A DNA stretch of 64,000 bases from Saussurea involucrata. Its lineage: Eukaryota; Streptophyta; Magnoliopsida; Asterales; Asteraceae. Positions 56,601 through 64,000 of this stretch are shown piece by piece (the first letter of the stretch is position 1; each line of letters starts with the position of its first letter). Made by a program: the position numbers and the translations under genes. Under the pieces are notes generated by a model. The model ran no database searches and was not told the origin of the DNA. It was given only the letters and a program-made list of their open reading frames with translations. The stretch spans positions 147,363,429 through 147,427,428 of the forward strand of contig CM066314.1 of the NCBI GenBank assembly GCA_033807775.1, given 5' to 3'.

Positions 56601-56678
56601 CTGGCGTGATTTTAAATCTCAAGACATTAGTTTTTGTTCGAGCCCGAGTAACTCATTTTTCTAAGCCGTTCGTGTTGC

Positions 56679-57545
56679 ATGCCAAGGCAACAACACAGAC
56701 CTTTGGTGTCAATCGATCTTGAAATAGAGAAAACTTTTCGAAGAAGACGTAGAAACAGAAACACAATTCGACAACCCCCTGTGAACTCCACTGTAAACAT
56801 GGCAGGTGTGGGAGGTGAAAGACCCATTAACCCACCAGTAGTGGAGACCACAGTGACGATTGCCGATAGCAAAGATCGAAAAATACGGGACTATGCTACT
56901 TCCGGAGTTAGTGACTTAAGCTCCGGGATTTTAAGGCCCAACATTATTGCACAACATTTTGAACTCAAACCAGTAATGTTTCAAATGATCCAAGCCATGG
57001 GTCAGTTTGGAGGATTACAATCTGAGGATCCACACTCGCACTTAAAATCTTTTTTGGAAATGACTGATTCCTTTCAATTGCAAGGTGTGAGTGATGAAGC
57101 ATTAAGGCTGAAACTTTTCCCTTTCACATTAAGGGATAAGGAAAAGGCTTGGTTGAACTCGCATGAACCTAACTCGATAACCACTTGGCAAGAACTTGCT
57201 GACAAATTTTTGCAAAAATACATTCCTCCCACGAGGAATGTAAGGTTTCGAAATGATATTATTTTGTTTAAGCAAGAAGAAGATGAGGTTTTTTCGGATG
57301 CATGGGAACGATTTAAAGATTTACTTAGAAAGTGCCCACATCACGGCATCCCACATTGCATCCAATTGGAGACCTTTTACAATGGTCTTTCCAATGCAGC
57401 CAAAATCATCTTAGATGCAACAACAGGTGGAACATTCACAAGTAAGACTTACAATGAAGGATATCAAATCTTAGAAAAAGTGTCCAACAACAACACCGAG
57501 TGGTCAAAATCCGAGAGCACCCATGCCAAAGACCAACACGATTGA
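56679..57545 (+). CDS. Gag of Athila-like element D
   Basis: The 288-codon frame starts at ATG 56679. After a basic N-terminus (RRRRRNRN) it carries the retrotransposon Gag domain: HFELKPVMFQMIQAMGQFGG, DPHSHLKSFLEMTDSFQLQG, LRLKLFPFTLRDKEKAWLNS, TWQELADKFLQKYIPP and AWERFKDLLRKCPHHGIPHC. These are the standard Athila/Tat Gag blocks. The frame is intact through the Gag core, then stops at HD; the CCHC-like knuckle CSLCGEEHVFYYC follows at about 57650-57690 in another register. It would form the particle core, so this copy may still give Gag. Confidence 0.85.
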   Translation: MPRQQHRPLVSIDLEIEKTFRRRRRNRNTIRQPPVNSTVNMAGVGGERPINPPVVETTVTIADSKDRKIRDYATSGVSDLSSGILRPNIIAQHFELKPVMFQMIQAMGQFGGLQSEDPHSHLKSFLEMTDSFQLQGVSDEALRLKLFPFTLRDKEKAWLNSHEPNSITTWQELADKFLQKYIPPTRNVRFRNDIILFKQEEDEVFSDAWERFKDLLRKCPHHGIPHCIQLETFYNGLSNAAKIILDATTGGTFTSKTYNEGYQILEKVSNNNTEWSKSESTHAKDQHD

Positions 57546-57991
57546 TTCCGAGGCACTCAAAAACATGAATGCACAATTAGTGGCCTTAACCAAATAAGTT
57601 TTAAATCAAAATAGAGGCCAAGTCAATTCTGCAGCACATCTCACCGAGAATTGTTCTCTCTGTGGAGAGGAACATGTTTTTTACTATTGTCCAGCAAATC
57701 CCGATGCCGTTAATGTTATAGGAACCAACCCGAGGAACAACCCGTATTCACAGACCTTTAATCCAGGCTGGAGAAATACCTGAATTTCTCTTGGGCTGTT
57801 AACCAGGACTCCAACCCCACGAGGCGAGCCATGTCCAACAAAGAGCACAAAACCCCCCTGGATTTCACCAACATCACAGTGGGCATCCCCCACAGAACTT
57901 TCACCAAGGGCAGTCCTCACAACAGTTCCAACCACGACCAACTCACCCCGCTGAGACTCAACCATCACTCGAATCAATTCTCAAAGGTTTC
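57546..57991 (+). pseudogene. Gag zinc knuckle and hinge of element D
   Basis: The reading AAHLTENCSLCGEEHVFYYC and NNPYSQTFNPGWRN is the nucleocapsid knuckle and downstream block usual in Athila Gag. A frameshift follows near 57775; the next frame gives NFSWAVNQDSNPTRRAMSNK. Stops thus separate Gag from the protease frame. Confidence 0.7.
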
Positions 57992-59566
57992 ATGAATCAA
58001 ACTCAAGCAACCATTAGGAACATAGAGACCCAAGTAGGACAACTAGCCGTTGAAGTTAAGAATAGACCGCCAGGGACGTTACCTAGTGACACCGAACACG
58101 CTAGGGTGATAGGAAAAGAACAGATCAAGTCCATAACGCTTAGGAGTGGAAATGATCTGAATGATATCGTTTTTGATTCTGATGATCCACCTCAAATACC
58201 CATTGTCCCTAAAACCACAGTGGCCACTCCTAAAGTCACTGACAAACCCACAGTGAGGACCGATGTCCTTGAGCTTCCCACTTTTGAGACCATACCTAAA
58301 CCCACTGTTCCAAAGCCAACACCACAACAAACTCAAATTGAACCACGAAGTGTACATTTTCCTGAAAAAATGAAAAGTAAAAATGTCGATGTTCAATTTA
58401 AAAAATTCTTAGACATTTTTAAACAACTTCACATTAACATACCCTTGGTAGAGGCTCTCGAGCAAATGCCAAGCTATGTTAAATTTTTGAAAGATATTTT
58501 GAACAAAAAGAGAAAGTTGGGTGAATTTGAGACTGTGGCTTTGACCAAGGAATGTAGTGCCCTCCTTACTAGCAAGATTCCGCCTAAGTTGAAAGACCCG
58601 GGTAGTTTCACCATTCCATGCACAATAGGAGACCAAGAAGTAGGTCAAGCACTTTGTGATTTGGGAGCCAGTATAAACTTGATGCCATTGTCCATTTTTA
58701 ACAAGTTAGGTATTGGAGAGGCTAGACCCACAACCGTGACATTACAACTAGCCGACCGATCCATTGCCTACCCCAAGGGAAAAATAGAAGACGTTTTGGT
58801 CCAAGTGGATAAATTTATCTTCCCCGCCGATTTTCTAATTCTAGATTATGAGGCCGATAAAGATATCCCAATCATCTTAGGGCGTCCGTTTCTTGCAACC
58901 GGACGTACTTTGATTGATGTGCACAAAGGGGAACTCACTATGAGAGTCCATGACCAAGAGGTAACGTTTAATGTCTTCAAATCCCTTAAGTTCATAGATA
59001 CCGAAGACTGTTTTGCTTTGAGTTCGATTAGTGGTACCCCAAGTCTTGATCCAGTGAGCCCAGTGGGCAGTGAGAGAGAGCACTCCGACTTAGACAACGA
59101 TGACACTTTTGAGGATGAGTGTAACGAGATTTTGGCAGCTTTTGAGCAGCTAGATTTCAAGGATATACATGTCAAACTACCATCCAAAAATCCCCCTAAC
59201 TTGAATTTGAAGCCATTGCCTTCCCACTTAAAATATGCCTACCTCAATGAGTTAGAAGAACTCTGTCATCACTCCTACATAAATGCAAAAACCAACAAGG
59301 AGAAGATCAAGAGGTGGCCTGACCAAAAAATCCCTCATGGAAAGTTTGTGGAGGGACAAAAAGTGCTACTCTTTAATTCAAGGTTAAGGATGTTTACGAA
59401 AAAGTTAAAATCTCGATGGAAAGAGCCTTACACTGTGGTCAAGGTAAGTCCTTTTGGAACTCTAGACTTAATGGCTCCTCAATTCGGACAAATCTTTAAA
59501 GTTAATGGACAAAGGGTGAAACACTTTCTGAGTGAGAGTGCCCACTCTCCATCTCACTCTGGTTGA
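57992..59566 (+). CDS. Protease fused to integrase C-terminus, element D
   Basis: This is an intact 524-codon frame. Residues about 1-150 are the Gag hinge (TIRNIETQVGQLAVEVKNRP, KFLDIFKQLHINIPLVEALE). The retropepsin domain follows: SFTIPCTIGDQEVGQALCDL then GASINLMPLSIF (active site DLGAS) and DIPIILGRPFLATG. After LPSHLKYAYLNE, where RT should begin, the frame passes straight to ELCHHSYINAKTNKEKIKRW and VGQKVLLFN-like EGQKVLLFNSRLRMF, KSRWKEPYTVVKVSPFGTL, the integrase C-terminus. The fusion is in frame and occurs identically in copy 2. Confidence 0.85.
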   Translation: MNQTQATIRNIETQVGQLAVEVKNRPPGTLPSDTEHARVIGKEQIKSITLRSGNDLNDIVFDSDDPPQIPIVPKTTVATPKVTDKPTVRTDVLELPTFETIPKPTVPKPTPQQTQIEPRSVHFPEKMKSKNVDVQFKKFLDIFKQLHINIPLVEALEQMPSYVKFLKDILNKKRKLGEFETVALTKECSALLTSKIPPKLKDPGSFTIPCTIGDQEVGQALCDLGASINLMPLSIFNKLGIGEARPTTVTLQLADRSIAYPKGKIEDVLVQVDKFIFPADFLILDYEADKDIPIILGRPFLATGRTLIDVHKGELTMRVHDQEVTFNVFKSLKFIDTEDCFALSSISGTPSLDPVSPVGSEREHSDLDNDDTFEDECNEILAAFEQLDFKDIHVKLPSKNPPNLNLKPLPSHLKYAYLNELEELCHHSYINAKTNKEKIKRWPDQKIPHGKFVEGQKVLLFNSRLRMFTKKLKSRWKEPYTVVKVSPFGTLDLMAPQFGQIFKVNGQRVKHFLSESAHSPSHSG

Positions 59567-60089
59567 GGAAAAGTCAAATCCTTTTTGTAAATATTTTTAT
59601 TTCTTTTATTTGCTGACTTTTTGTTGTTTTGTTGTTTTATTTTCCTTTGTAGTTTATTTTGGGTTGTGTGCAGATTGAATGCCTTTTTGAAGCCACACTC
59701 TACAAAAATTTCTCGCAGTGGGATCGGGTATCTCACTACGCCTCCCCACTCCGTGTCTGACAGCAATAATGACAGAAGGGTGAGGTGTCACGTTTTGAGC
59801 GGCCACAACAGTAACCCATCAAGAACTCCCCACTTTTCCCGTCTGGAATTTGCCCCACTCAGGCCAGTGAGGACTCCCCCACTGATGACGTTGCAGAAAA
59901 CTCCCCCGAGGCAAATATCCCCCAGTGATGGTTTGTTGGGACTGTAGTGCCCACTCTTGATGCTCTCCAAAAATAATTTTTATTTTTCATGTTTATTTGC
60001 TATTTTCTCATGGTTGGCTACTTGACAATTTGCTGTTTTGTTATCTTTTAATTTTATGATGCATGGATCCCTACTACTTAGTAGGTGCT
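59567..60089 (+). other. 3' untranslated region of element D copy 1
   Basis: No intact ORF. Family words cagtggg, ccccact and cccagtg recur. Early text (to about 59720) aligns loosely with the complement of 63050-63200 in copy 2; later text diverges, so the downstream ORF seen in copy 2 (62698-63108) is not recognisable here. Confidence 0.5.
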
Positions 60090-61682
60090 TGTTACGTGCG
60101 AAATGTGTGTTTTAATCGCAGTGGGTTGCAAACTGTCCACAGTGGGAAGTGCAAGTGTACACTGTCCACTATGATCGTCACAACAAGTAATAGTTGGTAA
60201 AATACCAGAATCAAATCCACAGAGATTGGACAATCAAGACAATACGGTTCTCATGAGCTCCTTTTACAGGTTTCAATAACAGAAGAAAATAATACTTTGG
60301 TTTGGTTGGTGAAATAGCTACTTTTAACGATTTACTAGAGATTTAAAAGAAGTAATGTAGGTTAGATTTTCCCTAGATTTTATACTAAATACTCGGTCTT
60401 CAAAGTGATCCTTGTATTCGAGGTAGGCATTTTCGCTAGAAAAGCCCGGTTACGAAATACTCACACCGTTAAGATAAAAATCCCATACTCTTAGTGTTTG
60501 TTGTCTTGTCAATGGTAATCTCAAAAGTGGACCTTTTCAGGCCTCGATGGAATGTGTAGAGACAAATACTCTAAGTGTTTTTAATACACAAATTAGCTTG
60601 CCTACTACTCCAGTGGGTTGAGATTAGCTCAATGTGCCGACCTCACTTTCGTAAGTGTCATAAGAATTCTTTCGAATCCCCTAGCATCATCCAAACTCGT
60701 GTCACTGCGTTCTACTCATTTCTGAGTTAAGAACTAGATATTAGATCCTTGCAAGTGATCGGCTTGTTCGCATCATTGGGCATGAATCGAGAATGAATGA
60801 CCAACACAACAAATATTCCAAGTATAAAGATTACTCAAGCATTTTTAATAAAATCCAGGTACTTCTCCTTTCTACATCCCTAAGGATGTTTATCCCATAA
60901 CTAAAGTAAAGAAAGCAAAAGAGTAGAAGTTGCACATAATAAAACTGAAAGTGACTTGAATTTTCCCCACAGTGGGGAACGAGAATTCGTCCCTGTCCAC
61001 TGTGTATTACGAACTACAAGGAAAGAAATACAAAAATTTAAACTTAACTAATGCAGTAAAATAAAGAACTAAAGCTAAAACAATGTGGTAGTTGAGAGAA
61101 TTCAAAGGTACTACAATATCTAGCAAAAACTGCTACTTGACTTTAATTGTAAGAATGTAAAAAACATTTATTCTTTGAATGGCACCCCAAGGCCTCATTA
61201 AATACTAGGAGGAATGTATGGGCATGGCACAAAACCATGGTTTAGTCTCATGTTTCATATCTGCAGATTTGCACACCATACCTTGAATAGTAAACACCTT
61301 TTCACCAAATGTTGCTTTATAGTACAAGGTTGTTGTACTTTTCACTATTCCTCTTTAAGGAAGGCATGTCCTCCTTTATCTTCATTTGACCTGCTCTTTG
61401 ATCCATTCTTTTCTCCAGAAATGCTTAAATCCCAGCTGCTACTTTCTTTCTTTTTTTCCTTCTCGTCATATCAGGAGTGGGGAGCAGAGTGGGCACTCTG
61501 CAAGTCATTGTGGATAAAAATCGTGAAAAACACCCAAATTCTACCAAATAATTTATTAAAGACCATGGTTCACTCCTTTTGCTCGTTTTCATGAAATATA
61601 CCAAGAATGGGGGTTTTAAGAAGTGAAATGGCTAAAATTGACAAAATAAAAAGAAATAATAACTCTAAAAATAGAGTTATCA
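60090..61682 (-). repeat. 3' LTR of gypsy element D copy 2
   Basis: The LTR is 1,593 bp, TGATAACTC ... CGCACGTAACA on the element strand. It matches the complement of 54974-56576 with many substitutions and small indels, far more than expected for LTRs of one element, supporting a separate insertion. The TATA box of copy 1 is changed here (agtatttaatgag). Confidence 0.88.
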
Positions 61683-62697
61683 CAACCTCAAACTTAAATC
61701 ATTACTTGTCCCCAAGTAATAAAAAGAAATAAATAAAATGAAAAACAATGCATTTGAACTTTGAGGGACTTACATACTTCTTGACTTGAATGAGCGTTGA
61801 TCTCCTTCCTCCGATACTTCCTTCGGTTCCAAACTTGAAAATTTCACTTTTGTACTTGACGAAATCTTTCCCTTGTTTACCATTTGATCAATAGGGCTTT
61901 CTTAGGTTTGAAGGGTTTATGGCTTTGAATCTTTTCCCAAGGGTTTTGGCAAGAATTTCCAAACATGGACCGAAGATCTCACTTTGAGATTTTATTTCTA
62001 GAAGTGGGTGTTTAGTATTTTGCAAGGATAAGTACGTACACTTTCAGGCTTTATTGTGGGTATGGATATTTTTGTGAGAGTGGGTATTCTGATGGTCCCG
62101 AATAGGCACGCCATCTTTTTCTGGGAGTGAGCACTTTGATGGTCCAGAAAAGGCACACCATCAATTTTGTTAGTGACACTCCGATTTTCTTTTGTTTTTG
62201 TATTTTTGTGTTTTTTTTTTGGAGGTGGGTATGGCTTACCCACCTCAAACTTAGACTTCACAGTGTCCTCACTGTGGGCAGACTGGAAGTTCCCACCTCA
62301 AACTTAAAATCTCATAGTGTCCCCACTGTGACATGGAATGAAAGAGCGTAGGGGGTGGTTGGGGGTACAAAAAGGCTTGTGTTTGGAATTGGAAAATGGC
62401 CTATATCATTTCACGGGACAAGTTGAGATTTTGTACTTACAAAAGGGACCTTTTTAAGTCGGAAGCCGAAAGTTGTACCTTGAAATGGAAACGAGATCAA
62501 ACACGCATTCAAACAATAAACATATTAGTACCCAAAAGTACCTACCCATTGGTAGGATTTTCATGCATCCATACGCCAAAAAGAAATATGTAGCAAATAT
62601 TGTCAAAGCCTAGCCATAGGCACAAAATATAAAACAAACAGAAATTAAAATTGTTTTAGGGAGCAAACGAGTGAAACCATTGTTTTTAACAAACCAA
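61683..62697 (-). promoter_or_regulatory. Spacer with repeated PPT-like tracts, element D copy 2
   Basis: On the minus strand AAGTTTGAGGT occurs at about 61685-61695 (directly before the LTR), 62241-62253 and 62296-62308, the latter two followed by GGG. The LTR-proximal copy is the likely PPT; the others look like duplicates. Between them lie cactgtggg / cccactgtg words. No ORF is believed. Confidence 0.6.
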
Positions 62698-63108
62698 TCA
62701 GGGAGTCGGGGTTGCATCTGGTGAACTTGCGGCGTCGTCCTCTTCAAACTCGTCATCACTGGCATATGTCGGGCAGATATCTTCTGGAAATTCTGGGAGT
62801 TGAGCTGCTAACACCGGGTTGGCCTCTTTCATAATCTGGCCCATCACCTCATCCCGCTCTCTCGTATACATCCAAAATTTTTGGGTGGCCCTGTTTTGAT
62901 ACCTTTGTTGGCCTTCAATGAGCTCGATACGATACGTGAGCTTCTTTATAGCGGACAGGATCTCGGCCATCGGGTTTCTTGAGCTTCCTGCAGTGGGCTG
63001 GCGAAGTGGGATACCAGTGGTTCTCACAGTGGGGAACGCAGGGACGTGCACCTGCCCACTGCGAAGCTTTTTCTTCAAAAATCGGCAATCTCTCCTACAC
63101 ATATGCAA
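62698..63108 (-). CDS. Small uncharacterised ORF downstream of pol, element D
   Basis: The 136-codon intact frame reads CRRDCRFLKKKLRSGQVHVP, a central helix (EILSAIKKLTYRIELIEGQQ, RATQKFWMYTRERDEVMGQI) predicted as coiled coil, and an acidic end DDEFEEDDAASSPDATPTP. It sits between pol and the 3' LTR, where Athila elements often carry an extra ORF. No membrane segment is seen. Function unknown. Confidence 0.5.
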   Translation of the reverse strand: MHMCRRDCRFLKKKLRSGQVHVPAFPTVRTTGIPLRQPTAGSSRNPMAEILSAIKKLTYRIELIEGQQRYQNRATQKFWMYTRERDEVMGQIMKEANPVLAAQLPEFPEDICPTYASDDEFEEDDAASSPDATPTP

Positions 63109-63202
63109 AATAAACTACCATGCAGAATTAAAAAGACCAAAAATAATAAAAAGACAGCAAATAACTAAAATAAAATATTTACACAAGTGATTCTGACTTT
63201 TC

Positions 63203-63994
63203 TTAACCAGAGTGGGATGGAGAGTCGGCACTGTCGCTCGGAAAGTGCTTCACCCTTTGTCCATTGACTTTAAAGATTTTTCCGAATTGAGGAGCCATTA
63301 AGTCCAGAGTTCCAAAAGGACTTACCTTGACCACAGTGTAAGGCTCTTTCCATCGAGATTTTAATTTTTCCGGAAACATCCTTAACCTTGAATTAAAAAG
63401 TAGCACTTTTTGTCCCTCCACAAAATTTCCATGAGTGATTTTTTGGTCAGGCCACCTCTTGATCTTCTCCTTGTTGGTTTTTGCATTTATGTAGGAGTGG
63501 TGACAAAGTTCTTCTAACTCATTGAGGTAGGCATACTTTAAGTGGGAAGGCAATGACTTCAAATTCAAGTCAGGGGGATGTTTATATGGTAGTTTGACAT
63601 GTCTCTCCTTGAAATCTAGCAGCTCAAAAGCTGCCAAAATTTCGTTACACTCATCCTCAAAAGTGTCATCATTTTTAGAGTCGGAGTGCTCACTCTCACT
63701 CCCCACTATGGGCACTATGCTTCCCACTGTGGGCACTGTGTCAAAACTGTGGGATCCATAAATCGAACTCAAAGCAAAACAGTCTTCGGTGTCTATATAC
63801 TTAAGGGCCTTGAAGACATTGAATGTTACCTCTTGGTCATTAACTCGCATTGTGAGTTCTCCTTTGTGCACATCGATCAAAGTATGTCCGGTTGCAAGAA
63901 ACGGACGTCCTAAGATGATCGGGATTTCTTTATCGGCCTCATAATCTAAAACAAGAAAATCGGCAGGGAAGATAAATTTATCCACTTGGACCAA
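63203..63994 (-). CDS. Protease C-terminal part fused to integrase C-terminus, element D copy 2
   Basis: From the window edge it reads VDKFIFPADFLVLDYEADKE, IPIILGRPFLATGHTLIDVH, then the acidic region (DTFEDECNEILAAFELLDF), LPSHLKYAYLNE and directly ELCHHSYINAKTNKEKIKRW, VLLFNSRLRMFPEKLKSRWK and KVNGQRVKHFPSDS. It is open throughout and about 90% like copy 1 by eye. The protease active site lies outside the window. The fusion junction equals that of copy 1. Confidence 0.85.
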   Translation of the reverse strand: MVQVDKFIFPADFLVLDYEADKEIPIILGRPFLATGHTLIDVHKGELTMRVNDQEVTFNVFKALKYIDTEDCFALSSIYGSHSFDTVPTVGSIVPIVGSESEHSDSKNDDTFEDECNEILAAFELLDFKERHVKLPYKHPPDLNLKSLPSHLKYAYLNELEELCHHSYINAKTNKEKIKRWPDQKITHGNFVEGQKVLLFNSRLRMFPEKLKSRWKEPYTVVKVSPFGTLDLMAPQFGKIFKVNGQRVKHFPSDSADSPSHSG

Positions 63995-64000
63995 GACGTC

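Larger units (their letters stand above)
54974..60089 (+). mobile_element. Athila-like Ty3/gypsy element D, copy 1 (no RT)
   Basis: The copy consists of a 5' LTR (54974-56576), PBS TGGCGCC... (56583-56600), gag, protease, then a direct fusion to the integrase C-terminus. RT, RNase H and the integrase core are absent. At 60089 it runs into the inverted LTR of copy 2, which was probably inserted into its 3' region; its own 3' LTR would lie beyond the window. Confidence 0.85.
60090..64000 (-). mobile_element. Athila-like Ty3/gypsy element D, copy 2 (minus, incomplete at window edge)
   Basis: On the minus strand it holds protease (from 63994), the same fused integrase C-terminus, a small downstream ORF, a spacer with repeated PPT-like words, and a 3' LTR (61682-60090). 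The 5' part lies beyond the window. Orientation is opposite to copy 1, into which it seems inserted. Confidence 0.85.

Noticed and set aside
54960..61682. 54974-56576 and 60090-61682 as the two LTRs of one element
   Set aside because: They are in opposite orientation and much diverged, and each joins its own internal region, so they belong to two elements.

Overview
The window is a eudicot plant genomic segment, most likely Asteraceae. This is an inference from the families of Ty1/copia Sireviruses and their 'env-like' third ORFs, which I recall mainly from daisy-family genomes. It is almost wholly nested transposable elements. I found no host gene beyond a small GRF zinc-finger gene that sits among MITEs. 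There are no rRNA, tRNA or CRISPR features.

Layout. 1-1225: 3' part of a long LTR (family L; fuller copy at 47631-50446). 1226-2385: decayed copia protease/integrase fragment. 3219-6758: 5' LTR, gag, protease, integrase and half an RT of a Tnt1-94-like copia element (T); its post-LTR site is perfectly complementary to its own LTR. 6759-7015: end of an unidentified DNA element. 7060 to about 35050: old Sirevirus A (gag, protease, integrase, RT, RNase H, polypurine-tract array, palindrome cluster, TATA promoter, env-like ORF, PPT), interrupted by a hAT MITE (12194-12827, 8-bp TSD) and by the near-complete Sirevirus B (19127-34079, minus strand, TSD GATCC, 802/806-bp LTRs). 35330-37060: foldback repeat. 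37093-41547: Helitron with an RPA1-like exon, which contains a deleted Sirevirus remnant (C) and a hAT-like MITE. 42093-43000: Mutator-type MITE with a 9-bp TSD. 43246-50450: MITEs, microsatellites, a minisatellite and a solo LTR. 50724-52660: inverted 'ggtccctgtgg' MITEs around a spliced GRF gene. 53003-54876: further MITEs. 54974-64000: two inverted copies of an Athila-like gypsy family (D) carrying Gag and protease but no RT.

How the parts fit. A, B and C share a plan: gag-pol, then a PPT array and motif-rich spacer, then a long env-like ORF before the terminal PPT and LTR. In A and B the spacer ends in a credible TATA promoter. Each family carries its own short, often palindromic motif (A TATCGCA, B CAGAGG/CCTCTG, C TTAATACTGC, D CCCACTGTG). 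The two D copies share one internal deletion junction, so they look like a replicating non-autonomous family. Almost every ORF is broken; calls marked pseudogene rest on conserved motifs read across stops and frameshifts.
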